Positions 43,579 to 52,259 of a stretch of DNA of 64,000 nucleotides are shown here, piece after piece; the first letter of the stretch is position 1, and every line of letters starts with the position of its first letter. Both the position numbers and the translations under genes were made by a program. Below the pieces are notes generated by a model. It made no database searches, had not been told where the DNA came from, and was given only the letters and a program-made list of their open reading frames with translations. The DNA comes from an uncultured Parasphingopyxis sp. Lineage in GTDB: Bacteria > Pseudomonadota > Alphaproteobacteria > Sphingomonadales > Sphingomonadaceae. The stretch spans positions 152,384-216,383 of the forward strand of contig CAMYKP010000012.1 in assembly GCA_947259005.1 (NCBI GenBank). Reading direction: 5' to 3'.

Positions 43579-44916
43579 ATGATCTATCCGACCGCCCGTT
43601 CGGTTGTCCTGATGGCGCTTGGCGCGCCCGCTGCGCTCGTCATCGGCGTGGTCGTCCCGCATTATTGGTATTTCGGGCTGGTCTGGATAGCGATCATGGG
43701 CGCGCTGATCCTGCTCGACGCGCTCGCCGCAAAACGCGCAAGCCGGCTCGATGTCGAGATCGACAAGCCGGGAACGATCGGCGTCGGCGAAGCCTTTACC
43801 GTGACGAGCCGGCTGTCTTTCCGCAAAGGCGACGGGACGGTCGAAAGGCGGGGCACGCCCCGGCGCATCGAAATTGCCCTGAGTGTTGACGAAAAACTCG
43901 ACGCCGGAGGCGGGCGACGCGGCGCCGCTGCCATGATCGACGGCCAGGCCGAACATGATACGGTTTTCACCGCCAACCGGCGCGGTACGGCGATGATCGG
44001 CCATCTCTGGGCGCGCTGGACGGGGCCGCTCGGCCTCGCCTGGATCCAGACACGCGATTTTTTCGGCGCGGAAATTCTGGTCACGCCCAATATCGCTTTT
44101 ATCCAGGACAAGGGCATACAGCTCTACCTGCGCGATGCCGCGTACGGGCTGATCGCCCAGCTCGACCGGGGCGACGGCACCGAATTCGATTCGATGACCG
44201 AGTTCCAGTCCGGCATGGACCGGCGCACGATCGACTGGAAACAGTCCGCCCGGCATACGACGCTGCTCGCCAAGGAATATCGCACCGAACGCAACAACCA
44301 TATCGTTTTCGCGCTCGATGCCGGGCGCACCATGTGCGAACCGATTGACGGGCTGCCGCGGATCGACCGCGCCATCTCCGCGGCCCTGCTGACCGGCTAT
44401 GTGGCGCTGAAAGCGGGCGACCGGGCGAGCCTGTTCGCCTTTGCCGGCCGGCCGCAGGTCGCCAGCCCCACGGTTACCGGCGCGCGCGCCTTTTCCGCCC
44501 TGCAGCGCGCTGCCGCCGATATCGATTATGCGCCGGAGGAGAGCAATTACACGCTGGCCCTGACGACGCTCGCAGCGCAGCTGCACCACCGCTCCCTCAT
44601 AATCGTGTTTACCGATTTTGCGGACCCGACCAGCGCCGAACTCATGCTGCGCTCGGCGGGCCGGCTGCTGGATCGGCATCTCGTCCTGTTCGTGGTGCTG
44701 CGTGACGCGGAACTGACCGCGCTTGCGCAGAAACGGCCCGAAGAACCCGGCGATGTCTCCCGCGCAGTGGCGGCAAGCGCCCTGCTGCGCGAACGGGCGA
44801 TCGTCATTGCACGGCTGCAACGGATGGGCGCGCATGTTCTCGAGGCCGCCCATGACGAGGTCGGCACCCGGCTCGTCGCCAATTATATCGACCTCAAACG
44901 CCGGAGCCTTCTGTAG
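43579..44916 (+). CDS. DUF58 domain protein (vWA-like)
   Basis: The 445-residue protein has two membrane segments at the N-terminus (VLMALGAPAALVIGVVVPHYW and FGLVWIAIMGALILLDAL), a beta-rich exterior region, and a C-terminal DUF58 domain with FDSMTEFQSGMDRRTIDWKQSARH and a MIDAS-like DAGRTM segment (VFALDAGRTM). These proteins are the targets of MoxR ATPases. The operon suggests a role at the cell envelope. It ends directly at the SpoIIM start with no gap. Confidence 0.9.
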   Translation: MIYPTARSVVLMALGAPAALVIGVVVPHYWYFGLVWIAIMGALILLDALAAKRASRLDVEIDKPGTIGVGEAFTVTSRLSFRKGDGTVERRGTPRRIEIALSVDEKLDAGGGRRGAAAMIDGQAEHDTVFTANRRGTAMIGHLWARWTGPLGLAWIQTRDFFGAEILVTPNIAFIQDKGIQLYLRDAAYGLIAQLDRGDGTEFDSMTEFQSGMDRRTIDWKQSARHTTLLAKEYRTERNNHIVFALDAGRTMCEPIDGLPRIDRAISAALLTGYVALKAGDRASLFAFAGRPQVASPTVTGARAFSALQRAAADIDYAPEESNYTLALTTLAAQLHHRSLIIVFTDFADPTSAELMLRSAGRLLDRHLVLFVVLRDAELTALAQKRPEEPGDVSRAVAASALLRERAIVIARLQRMGAHVLEAAHDEVGTRLVANYIDLKRRSLL

Positions 44917-45927
44917 ATGGAAAGCCTAGCCAACCAGGCCGTGTTCAGCAGCAGCACGTTCCGCGCGGAACGCGAAGCGGACTGGGCGCGGCTCGAAGAA
45001 CTGCTCCACCGGGCGGAGGGAGGATCGGTGAAGCGGCTGTCGGACGAAGACCTGCTCGAACTGCCGATCCTGTATCGCTCGGCGCTCTCGGCCCTTTCCG
45101 TGGCGCGTGCGACATCGCTCGACATGGCGCTGATCGCCTATCTGGAGGGGCTGTGCACCCGGGCCTATTTCTTCGTCTATGGGGTGCGCACCAGTTTCGG
45201 GCAGCGGGCCATGAGTTTCTTCGCCGAAGACTGGCCGACCGCGATCCGCACCCTCTGGCGCGAAACGCTGATCGCCATTGCCCTGATGCTGGCCGGGACG
45301 CTGGCCGCCTATCTGCTGGTGAGCAACGATCCGAACTGGTTCAGCGCAATCATTCCCGCCGAGCTTGCGGGCGACCGGGGGCCGGATGCGACAACCGAAG
45401 CTTTGCGCGCAACCCTGTATGACGATGGCGGGGAAAGCCCCCTGGGTGTGTTCGCCACCTATCTGTTCACCCATAATTCGCAGGTATCGATATTCGCCTT
45501 TGCCCTGGGCTTTGCCTTTGGTGTGCCGACTGCGTTGCTGATGGTCTATAATGGCGCGATTCTTGGCGCGATGATCGCCCTGTTCACGGGTAACGGATTG
45601 GGTTTCGAGCTTGGCGGCTGGTTGCTGATCCACGGATCAACCGAGCTGTTCGCCATCACCCTGGCGGGCGCGGCCGGGCTTCATATCGGCACCAAGGTGA
45701 TGTTTCCGGGGATGGAGACCCGCCTCGCCGCCGCCCGCAACGCCGGGCGCACGGCGGCAACGGCGATGATCGGTGTGATCCTGATGCTGGTCTTTGCCGG
45801 CCTGCTGGAGGGCTTTGGCCGCCAGCTCATCACCGACGACTGGACGCGCTATGCAATCGCGGCACTGATGATCACGGTCTGGTGCACCTATTTCTATATT
45901 CCGAGGCTTGGCAATGGCCAGCGCTAG
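44917..45927 (+). CDS. SpoIIM family membrane protein
   Basis: The 336-residue protein has a soluble N-terminal third (helical, TFRAEREADWARLEELLHRAEGG) and then a SpoIIM-like membrane domain with several hydrophobic segments (IAIALMLAGTLAAYLLVSND, QVSIFAFALGFAFGVPTALL, GFELGGWLLIHGSTELFAITLAG). SpoIIM is a cell wall hydrolase partner in Bacillus sporulation, but this family is wide in non-sporulating bacteria. Its ATG follows the DUF58 stop directly and the end overlaps the RDD gene by 14 nt. Confidence 0.88.
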   Translation: MESLANQAVFSSSTFRAEREADWARLEELLHRAEGGSVKRLSDEDLLELPILYRSALSALSVARATSLDMALIAYLEGLCTRAYFFVYGVRTSFGQRAMSFFAEDWPTAIRTLWRETLIAIALMLAGTLAAYLLVSNDPNWFSAIIPAELAGDRGPDATTEALRATLYDDGGESPLGVFATYLFTHNSQVSIFAFALGFAFGVPTALLMVYNGAILGAMIALFTGNGLGFELGGWLLIHGSTELFAITLAGAAGLHIGTKVMFPGMETRLAAARNAGRTAATAMIGVILMLVFAGLLEGFGRQLITDDWTRYAIAALMITVWCTYFYIPRLGNGQR

Positions 45928-46807
45928 CCCCGTCTATTCCACGCTGCACGAAGAGCGCACACTGATCACGCCGGAAGGCGTGGACCTGCGCCTGAAGCTG
46001 GCAACGGCGGGCCAGCGCGCGGGCGCCTTCCTGCTGGACTTCATGTTGCTGATTGTCATTCTGGTGATCTTCTCGATTGTCGTTGTTTCGGCCGGCCTCG
46101 GCACCCTGGGCGCCGGATCGGTCGACGGGATCGAGATTGTCGCCGTGATCTGGCTGCTCGGATTTTTCCTCCTCAGGAATTTCTATTTCATCGCCTTCGA
46201 AATCGGCAGGCGCTCGGCAACGCTCGGCAAGCGGATCATGGGGCTGCGCGTGGTGGCGCGCGACGGAGGCCGGCTGACCGCCGATGCCGTCATTGCGCGC
46301 AACATGATGCGCGAGATCGAGGTTTTCCTGCCCCTCTCCTTCCTGAGCGGCGGCGAAGGGGTCGATGGCGCAATAGCGCTGATCGGCCTTGTCTGGGCCG
46401 GGATTTTCCTGTTCTTCCCGCTGTTCAACAAGGATCGGTTGCGCGCGGGCGACATTATCGCCGGGACCTGGGTCGTCCATGCGCCGCGCCGGAAGCTCGC
46501 CATCGATCTCGCCAGCGAATCCGGCGAAGGGGCGAGTGCCTTTACCTTCACCGATGAGCAGCTCGATGCCTATGGCGAATATGAGCTGCAGACGCTGGAA
46601 AATGTCCTGCGGTCGGGCAATGCCGAAACCGAAGAAAATGTGGCCGCTACGATCCGCGGCAAAATCGGTTGGGACTGGAGCGAGGCCGAAGACGATCGCG
46701 CGTTCCTGAGCGCCTATTATGCCGCGCTCAGCACGCGTCTCGAGCGCCGGATGCTATTCGGCAACCGGCGGCTCGACAAATTCGATACCGGCGAAGAACA
46801 GGGCTGA
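45914..46807 (+). CDS. RDD family membrane protein
   Basis: The 297-residue protein has an N-terminal RDD domain: LATAGQRAGAFLLDFMLLIV with the Arg-Asp pair, then FFLLRNFYFIAFE and SATLGKRIMGLRVV. A soluble acidic C-terminal part follows (AFTFTDEQLDAYGEYELQTLENVL). RDD proteins have several membrane segments and are suspected transporters; none is assigned here. The start at 45914 lies inside the SpoIIM gene. It is the last gene of the operon and meets the CapA-like gene 2 nt later from the other strand. Confidence 0.88.
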   Translation: MASASPVYSTLHEERTLITPEGVDLRLKLATAGQRAGAFLLDFMLLIVILVIFSIVVVSAGLGTLGAGSVDGIEIVAVIWLLGFFLLRNFYFIAFEIGRRSATLGKRIMGLRVVARDGGRLTADAVIARNMMREIEVFLPLSFLSGGEGVDGAIALIGLVWAGIFLFFPLFNKDRLRAGDIIAGTWVVHAPRRKLAIDLASESGEGASAFTFTDEQLDAYGEYELQTLENVLRSGNAETEENVAATIRGKIGWDWSEAEDDRAFLSAYYAALSTRLERRMLFGNRRLDKFDTGEEQG

Positions 46808-46809
46808 GC

Positions 46810-48015
46810 CTAGCGCGGCCAGTCCAGCTGTCCGCTGGCGTCGATCCGCACCCGGCCTTCCGGGAAATCGCGCGCCGTCAGCTCGGCAATCCGCTGTGCC
46901 GCCGCATTGCTGCGATCGAGATAGGGCCCGCCCGGGCGATCCTGCCGCGCCGAGACGATATTGGCGGAAACGAGTGCGCCCTCGCCATCGACCTCGAGCT
47001 GCGCAATTGGCGCCAGCCCGTTATGCCCGCTCAGGTTGAAGCGCCCATAAGTCCAGAAATTGCCGAGGCTATAAGCGATGAAACGGCCCTGATAGACCTC
47101 GACAGCGCGGGGTATATGCGGACCGTGGCAAAACACGATATCGGCGCCCGCATCGACTGCGGTGCGTGCAAAGCGATATGGATCGCCGCGATTCTCGCCC
47201 AGAAAGATTTCGGTCGCCCGGGTTACCCGGTCATGGGCGGAACCTTCGGCCCCGATATGGCAGGACACCATGACGATGTCCGCCTCGGCATCCGCCGCGC
47301 GAACCATTTCGGTGACGCGCCCATAATCCTGCACGCGCAGCAGCCCCGGATTGTGTCCGAACGCTACCAGTGCGACGCGGCGGCCATCATCGAGCGTCTG
47401 GACGCCAATGCGCATCCCGTCCCGGTCACCGCCGGCCACGGCAATGCCGGCATTGCGCAGATTGGCAACGGTTGCCGTACGGCCGCTTTCCCCGAAATCG
47501 CGCGCGTGATTGTTCGCGTTCGACATCAGCGTAAAACCCGCACGGCTCAGATATTCCGCGTGGAAAGGCGGGCTGCGGAAAACATAGCAATAGCGTGACG
47601 AGCCGCAGGCCTTGGCATCGTTGCTGCTGCTGTGGAGCGTTCCTTCGAAATTGCCGAACACGACATCGGCTTCGGTAAAAATGCCCGCGAGTTCCGGTCC
47701 GAGAACCGCCGCTGCACTGGCTCCGGGAGTGACACGCGGATCCATGCCGGGCTGCGGCCAATCGCTGCCCATCATGATGTCGCCCACGCCGAGTATCGAA
47801 TAGGTACGCGCGGCTTCGGCTGTGGCGGCTGGCGCTGCATCGGCAGTATTGGTCTGAAGCGCGGCAATCTCCATCGGGGAGACTTCCTCGCCGGATTGCT
47901 CGTCCTGGCTTGCCGCCATCCCGACAGGCGCAGTCTGCGCCTCGGTGCAGCCCGCCAAAAGGGCCCCGGCAACGAGGCCAAAGGCGACCAGTGATTTCAA
48001 CGGCAATAAACGCAT
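46810..48015 (-). CDS. CapA family poly-gamma-glutamate synthesis-like lipoprotein
   Basis: The 401-residue protein from ATG 48015 (MRLLPLKSLVAFGLVAGALL) has the lipobox LAGC and so is anchored to a membrane. The CapA/metallophosphatase-like part has GVGDIMMGSDWP, DVVFGNFEGTLH, SNANNHARDFGESG, VVSCHIGAEGS and HGPHIPRAVE, giving the metal-binding residues of a calcineurin-like fold. CapA helps in poly-gamma-glutamate capsule making in Bacillus; other members act on peptidoglycan or exopolysaccharide. It is convergent with the RDD gene and divergent from the cell wall hydrolase. Confidence 0.88.
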   Translation of the reverse strand: MRLLPLKSLVAFGLVAGALLAGCTEAQTAPVGMAASQDEQSGEEVSPMEIAALQTNTADAAPAATAEAARTYSILGVGDIMMGSDWPQPGMDPRVTPGASAAAVLGPELAGIFTEADVVFGNFEGTLHSSSNDAKACGSSRYCYVFRSPPFHAEYLSRAGFTLMSNANNHARDFGESGRTATVANLRNAGIAVAGGDRDGMRIGVQTLDDGRRVALVAFGHNPGLLRVQDYGRVTEMVRAADAEADIVMVSCHIGAEGSAHDRVTRATEIFLGENRGDPYRFARTAVDAGADIVFCHGPHIPRAVEVYQGRFIAYSLGNFWTYGRFNLSGHNGLAPIAQLEVDGEGALVSANIVSARQDRPGGPYLDRSNAAAQRIAELTARDFPEGRVRIDASGQLDWPR

Positions 48016-48426
48016 CTTATCCTCGAACTTCTTACTCTGCCGATACATCCCGGCGATTCTCTCCGGGGGTAAATAGCAGAGCGAAGGGGAAATCGGCGAG
48101 TCGAATCCGAGAAAGCCGGAATTTATCCAAAATTCATCAAGTTTCTTTTTGAGACTGGTTAACGGATACTATAATTCAATAGGTTACAGGATTTTCGGCG
48201 GGAATATCCTTGTAATTTTGTTGCGCAAGTCGTCTTGTTGGGTCCTCAACTCGTCGTAATCCGCTTGTATCGATACACCGCGAATCTATCTGCGCCGCGA
48301 ACAAGGCACAGATGCGACGCCCCTGCGTCCATCTTGCAAGCCGTGAAATGCAGTGCGGGTCAGCAAGTAGTTTTGAGTAGGTTTTGGCGCCGGCCCGCGC
48401 CATTTGGCGCATGTGATGGAGACTTT
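48016..48426. other. Divergent intergenic region with GANTC sites
   Basis: This 411-base stretch lies between the CapA-like gene (leftward) and the SleB-type hydrolase (rightward). I saw no gene in it. Four GANTC sequences lie at 48055-48059, 48098-48102, 48103-48107 and 48282-48286. A degenerate CtrA-like box (TTAA-N7-TATA, 48159-48173) is also visible. Together these suggest cell-cycle control of one or both genes, but no start site can be assigned. Confidence 0.4.
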
Positions 48427-49077
48427 ATGTCCTTTGGACGTAAACGTATAATTTTCGGAATGGCCGCAATTTCTGCGGTCGCTGTTGCCACCCTTCCCAT
48501 GGCAACCGGTTTTGCTTTCGGAAGCGAAGAGACCGTTCTCGATGATGTTGATGGCGAACTGCTCGCCGCCAGCGGTATCGAAAGCGACGTCGCTACGCCG
48601 GGCTCGGAAATTCTGGAGCCGGTCATCGCACTGGACGACGATGCCGCAACGGTCGCTGCAGAAGCGATCGAAGCTGAGGACGAAACCACCGATGTGGTGG
48701 CGATCAACGACACCGTCGATGCCGACCTTATCTGCCTCGCAAAAATTGTCCGCCATGAAGCGGCCAACCAGTCGATGACAGGCCAGCTTGCCGTTGCGCA
48801 GCTCGTTATGAACCGCGTCGAATCGCCGCGCTTCCCGAATTCGATCTGCGCCGTCGCCCATCAGCGCGGCCAGTTCTTCAATACCAACGCCTATAACCCG
48901 TCGCGCAATGACCAGCGCTGGGAAAATGCGATGGAAGTGGCGCTTGATGCACGCAACGGGATCAGCGATCCGGTTGTCGGCGAAGCCGTTTTCTATCACG
49001 CAGCCTATGTCACGCCGCGCTTCCACCGGTCGCGTCCGCGTGTTACGCAGATCGAAGACCATATTTTTTACCGGTAA
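48427..49077 (+). CDS. SleB-type cell wall hydrolase
   Basis: The 216-residue protein begins MSFGRKRIIFGMAAISAVAV (signal peptide or anchor) and has an acidic Ala-rich spacer before the Hydrolase_2 domain: LICLAKIVRHEAANQSMTGQ, with the catalytic Glu in IVRHEA, then AVAQLVMNRVESPRFPNSIC and QFFNTNAYNP. This family cleaves muramic lactam or lytic transglycosylase-type bonds in peptidoglycan. It stands alone; the upstream region has GANTC sites. A terminator follows at 49108. Confidence 0.9.
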   Translation: MSFGRKRIIFGMAAISAVAVATLPMATGFAFGSEETVLDDVDGELLAASGIESDVATPGSEILEPVIALDDDAATVAAEAIEAEDETTDVVAINDTVDADLICLAKIVRHEAANQSMTGQLAVAQLVMNRVESPRFPNSICAVAHQRGQFFNTNAYNPSRNDQRWENAMEVALDARNGISDPVVGEAVFYHAAYVTPRFHRSRPRVTQIEDHIFYR

Positions 49078-49107
49078 AGAAACCCCCCTTCCTTACCGGG
49101 TCGCATG

Positions 49108-49145
49108 GGCCGTCTTCTCTTTGCGAGGAGGCGGCCTTTGCTTTT
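49108..49145 (+). terminator. Rho-independent terminator of the SleB-type gene
   Basis: A 12-bp stem with G-U pairs (GGCCGTCTTCTC with GAGGAGGCGGCC) is followed by TTTGCTTTT, 30 nt after the hydrolase stop. It reaches into the stop of the convergent gene at 49144. Confidence 0.75.
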
Positions 49146-49572
49146 ATGGCGAGAAGCCCGGGCCTTCGCTATCATCCTGGGCTGGCGTTTCTTCCGCATC
49201 GTCAGTGTCAGCATCGGACCCGGCCGCATCTGCCGCTGCGGCTTCCGGTTCGTCCGCTACGGGGGCAGCCGGCTCGTCCGATCCAAACTCCAATGCTTTG
49301 ACTGCATTCCACCAGCCGCTCATCGCCGCGACAGGCTCGTCGAGCCGGAATGCCTCCGTCCTCTGATACCAGCCGTCGGCAACCGCGACGACGCGTTCAT
49401 TTTGCGGATTTGGTTCAAGGTCGAAAGCCCAGCCACGCAATGCCGATGCGTTGAACAGCAGGAGAAAACCGGTCGCCACGGCAATTGCGATCGACGTCCA
49501 GAGCAGCGGATGCTGCTCCTCGCCCTCGGGCGGCGGGAGATCGACCGGCGAAGTCATGTCAGCATTGGTCAT
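49144..49572 (-). CDS. Membrane-anchored acidic protein, unknown function
   Basis: The 142-residue protein begins MTNADMTSPVDLPPPEGEEQ, has one membrane segment (PLLWTSIAIAVATGFLLLFN), an amphipathic part (NERVVAVADGWYQRTEAF) and a long acidic Ala/Asp/Glu tail (EPEAAAADAAGSDADTDDAE). I do not recognise the family. It lies 17 nt downstream of the O-acyltransferase gene on the same strand, so it may belong to the polysaccharide acylation unit. Confidence 0.6.
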   Translation of the reverse strand: MTNADMTSPVDLPPPEGEEQHPLLWTSIAIAVATGFLLLFNASALRGWAFDLEPNPQNERVVAVADGWYQRTEAFRLDEPVAAMSGWWNAVKALEFGSDEPAAPVADEPEAAAADAAGSDADTDDAEETPAQDDSEGPGFSP

Positions 49573-49589
49573 TTCGCTCTCCTCTCCGC

Positions 49590-50999
49590 CTAGAATTGAT
49601 AATAGATAAAGGGTTCGACGCCCTCTGGCCGCATGGCATCGATGATCAGGATCAGTGCACCTGCGCCGAGACCGACCAGCACCGCAGACTGTTTACGCAC
49701 CCACAGCGCATTTCGCTGGATCGCGTCCGACGGCAGTGCGTGAAGCGACGTACCCAGCAGGATCAGAACCAGGCCCAGCGGCGCTAGCGTGGTCGTCGAG
49801 AAATCCATCGCGGCGATCCCGGCCAGATACTGGCTGGCATCGGTGAAAGTGGCCGACCGGAAGAATATCCACGCCAGGGTCACGATATGGAAGGTGATGA
49901 TGATACCCGCGGCTTGCGGCAGCACCGGCCATTGCGCGGGCCTGTATTCGCGCCACAGGCGCTCGGCGACCAGCACACCGCCATGGATCGCGCCCCAGAT
50001 CACAAAGTTCCAGCTTGCGCCGTGCCAGAGCCCGCCCAGCAGCATGGTGGTCATCAGCGCCAGATAGAGGCGCACCCGCCCGTGGCGGCTGCCGCCGAGC
50101 GAGATATAGAGGTAATCGCGAAGCCAGCTCGACAGGCTGATATGCCAGCGCCGCCAGAAATCCTGCAGGGATGCCGCGCGATAGGGCTGGTTGAAATTGT
50201 GCGGGAAGCGATAGCCTAGCAGCGCCGCCAGCCCGATAGCCATGTCGCTATAGGCGGAGAAATCGCAATATATCTGCACCGCATAACCATAGGCCGCGAG
50301 GATCAGGTCGAGGCTCGAATGCGCGGCTGGATCGAAAAAGACCGGATCGACGAATTCGGTCGCGAGATAGGAGGCGATCACGGCTTTCTTGAACAGGCCC
50401 CAGATGATCAGCAACAGCCCCATCGCGGCCATGCCCTTGTCCATCCTGGGAACGCTCTGGAATTGCGGGATCAGGTGCGAGGCGCGGACAATCGGACCGG
50501 CGACAAGATGCGGGAAGAAGGACATGAGCAACACCATGTCCAGCAACCGCGCAGGCTCCGTCTGCCGCCGGTAGATATCGATGAGGTAGCTCATCCCCTG
50601 GAAGGTGAAGAAGGAGATGCCGATCGGCAGGACGACCTGCATGATGTAGAGGTCGCGTTCCCAGCCCAAGCCCGCAAGCAAGCTCGCGAGCTGCTCCATG
50701 AAGAAGCCGTAATATTTGAACCATCCCAGGATGCACAGATTGGCGATCACCCCGAGGATCAGGAAGAGTTTGCGCCGTTTCTCGTCATCCTTGAAATGGA
50801 CGATCAGCCAAGCCGCGCCCCAGTTCAGGAAACCGCTGAAGATCAGCAGCGCAACGAAGCGCCAGTCCCAGGCGCCATAGAAGAACCAGCTGGCGACCAG
50901 CAGGAAAATCTTGCGCCATTCATTGGAGCCCTTCAGCCCCCATGCAATCGCATAGACGGCCAGGAAGAACAGCCCGAAAGTCAGGGTGGGAAACAGCAC
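49590..50999 (-). CDS. MBOAT family O-acyltransferase (AlgI-like)
   Basis: The 469-residue multi-pass protein has the MBOAT catalytic His in LLGGLWHGASWNFVIWGAIHG and the AlgI-type segments FPHLVAGPIVRASHLIPQF and FPHNFNQPYRAASLQDFWRRWH. It moves an acetyl group across the inner membrane for transfer to a polysaccharide, such as alginate or peptidoglycan. Two SGNH proteins on the same strand would be the periplasmic partners. The segment YGAWDWRF near the N-terminus is common in this family. Confidence 0.92.
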   Translation of the reverse strand: MLFPTLTFGLFFLAVYAIAWGLKGSNEWRKIFLLVASWFFYGAWDWRFVALLIFSGFLNWGAAWLIVHFKDDEKRRKLFLILGVIANLCILGWFKYYGFFMEQLASLLAGLGWERDLYIMQVVLPIGISFFTFQGMSYLIDIYRRQTEPARLLDMVLLMSFFPHLVAGPIVRASHLIPQFQSVPRMDKGMAAMGLLLIIWGLFKKAVIASYLATEFVDPVFFDPAAHSSLDLILAAYGYAVQIYCDFSAYSDMAIGLAALLGYRFPHNFNQPYRAASLQDFWRRWHISLSSWLRDYLYISLGGSRHGRVRLYLALMTTMLLGGLWHGASWNFVIWGAIHGGVLVAERLWREYRPAQWPVLPQAAGIIITFHIVTLAWIFFRSATFTDASQYLAGIAAMDFSTTTLAPLGLVLILLGTSLHALPSDAIQRNALWVRKQSAVLVGLGAGALILIIDAMRPEGVEPFIYYQF

Positions 51000-51005
51000 C
51001 GGCGG

Positions 51006-52259
51006 TTAGCGTTCGCTGTACGCTGCGGCCGCCCTTTCAAGGTCGGCAAACAGCAATTGACCGATCCTGGCGCCCCCGGTCTGGTTGAAATGAACATGGT
51101 CCCCGCGCATCAGCGCCGGTTCCCGATTGCGCCATCGATGCGCACTACAGCGTCCCCCCATCGCGGCGTCCCAATCCCAGAACGCCAAACCCATATCGCG
51201 CGCCACGCGCCGTTGCCGATCCCTGAGCTCGGCCAGCAAAGTGGGCGTATACCAGGGTTGCGACCCGCTATCGACGCCCGCCGGGTCGGGACAGGGAGTG
51301 GGCGGACCTGCATTGTCGGCGAGCCCCCTCGTGCGCGTATTGGCATCAGGTGCTCCGATCAGCAGGATCGGCACGTCGCGGCCCGCCAGCCTGCGCAAGC
51401 GGCTCACCTGTGCCCGCAAGTCGCGCTCGAACCCGGCCGCAGTCAGTTGCTGCGAAAAGCCTTCATTCGTGCCGAAGGCGATGACCAGCAGGTCGGGCGC
51501 ATAAACGGCGAGCTCGGCCGCCGCTACTTCATCGCTGGATCGTCCGACATGAACCAGTTGCGAGCCACTGACACCGAGATTGGAGAGCACGACGCCCCCC
51601 TCCTGCCGCATGGTCGCGAAGGAGGTCACCGTGACGATGCGATCGTCCTGGGTCGTGATCGACGCGCCAAGCTGCGGATAATCACTGTCCATCGTCCGGC
51701 AAACGGTTTGCCGCTGCGGGCCGTCCAGCTCCCACCGCTGCGTTTCAAAGCCGAGGCGCATTGTTACAGTGCCGGCACCCGGCTGGCTGATCGCACACAC
51801 GATGATCCGGTCGAACGACTGATCCGGCGTATCGGCCGATATCCCCAGCATCTCGCCTTCGGCCCGCGCCGTCTGGCTGAAGCCGGAGAGGCCGAGCGGG
51901 GGTCCGTAATTTGCATAGCCGCGCCCGAAGGTGGAATTCACTTCCCAACCGCTGGTCTGCGAAGCTGTTACGCCCCAGGTAAGATAGCCCGCATAGGGCC
52001 GCCCGGCGGCAAGCACACCGCGCCCGCCATGGCCGTAACGGCGGCGCAATTCCTCGCGCCAGCCATTGGTGATATTGTCGCCGGCGGTATGGCTGTCGCC
52101 GATCTGGAGAATGTGGACGGGCGTTCCGCTGCTGCGCTCGCTGGACGCCAGTCGCTCGAAAAAGGGCGCGAGATTGTCTTCGTAGCACAGCGTTTCGGTG
52201 CATGTGCCGGACGAAGACTGGGCCGCCGCCATCGCGGCCATTGCGATCATCGCCCTCAT
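51006..52259 (-). CDS. SGNH hydrolase-like protein, probable polysaccharide O-acetyltransferase partner
   Basis: The 417-residue exported protein (MRAMIAMAAMAAAQSS, short signal) has the block I serine motif HILQIGDSHTAGDN, the GTNE of block III (VIAFGTNEGFSQQ), and D-x-x-H as HVHFN near the C-terminus (MRGDHVHFNQTGG). SGNH domains next to AlgI-like MBOAT proteins accept the acyl group and attach it to polysaccharide. Its start overlaps the end of the next SGNH gene by 4 nt. The central part is large and beta-rich. Confidence 0.85.
   Translation of the reverse strand: MRAMIAMAAMAAAQSSSGTCTETLCYEDNLAPFFERLASSERSSGTPVHILQIGDSHTAGDNITNGWREELRRRYGHGGRGVLAAGRPYAGYLTWGVTASQTSGWEVNSTFGRGYANYGPPLGLSGFSQTARAEGEMLGISADTPDQSFDRIIVCAISQPGAGTVTMRLGFETQRWELDGPQRQTVCRTMDSDYPQLGASITTQDDRIVTVTSFATMRQEGGVVLSNLGVSGSQLVHVGRSSDEVAAAELAVYAPDLLVIAFGTNEGFSQQLTAAGFERDLRAQVSRLRRLAGRDVPILLIGAPDANTRTRGLADNAGPPTPCPDPAGVDSGSQPWYTPTLLAELRDRQRRVARDMGLAFWDWDAAMGGRCSAHRWRNREPALMRGDHVHFNQTGGARIGQLLFADLERAAAAYSER

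Noticed and set aside
43123-44853. Long minus-strand open frame over the MoxR/DUF58 genes
   Set aside because: The opposite strand carries intact MoxR and DUF58 genes with known motifs; the minus frame has no recognisable domain.
48016-48426. Hidden small gene in the 411-base gap
   Set aside because: Short frames there have no ribosome site and no coding-like composition.
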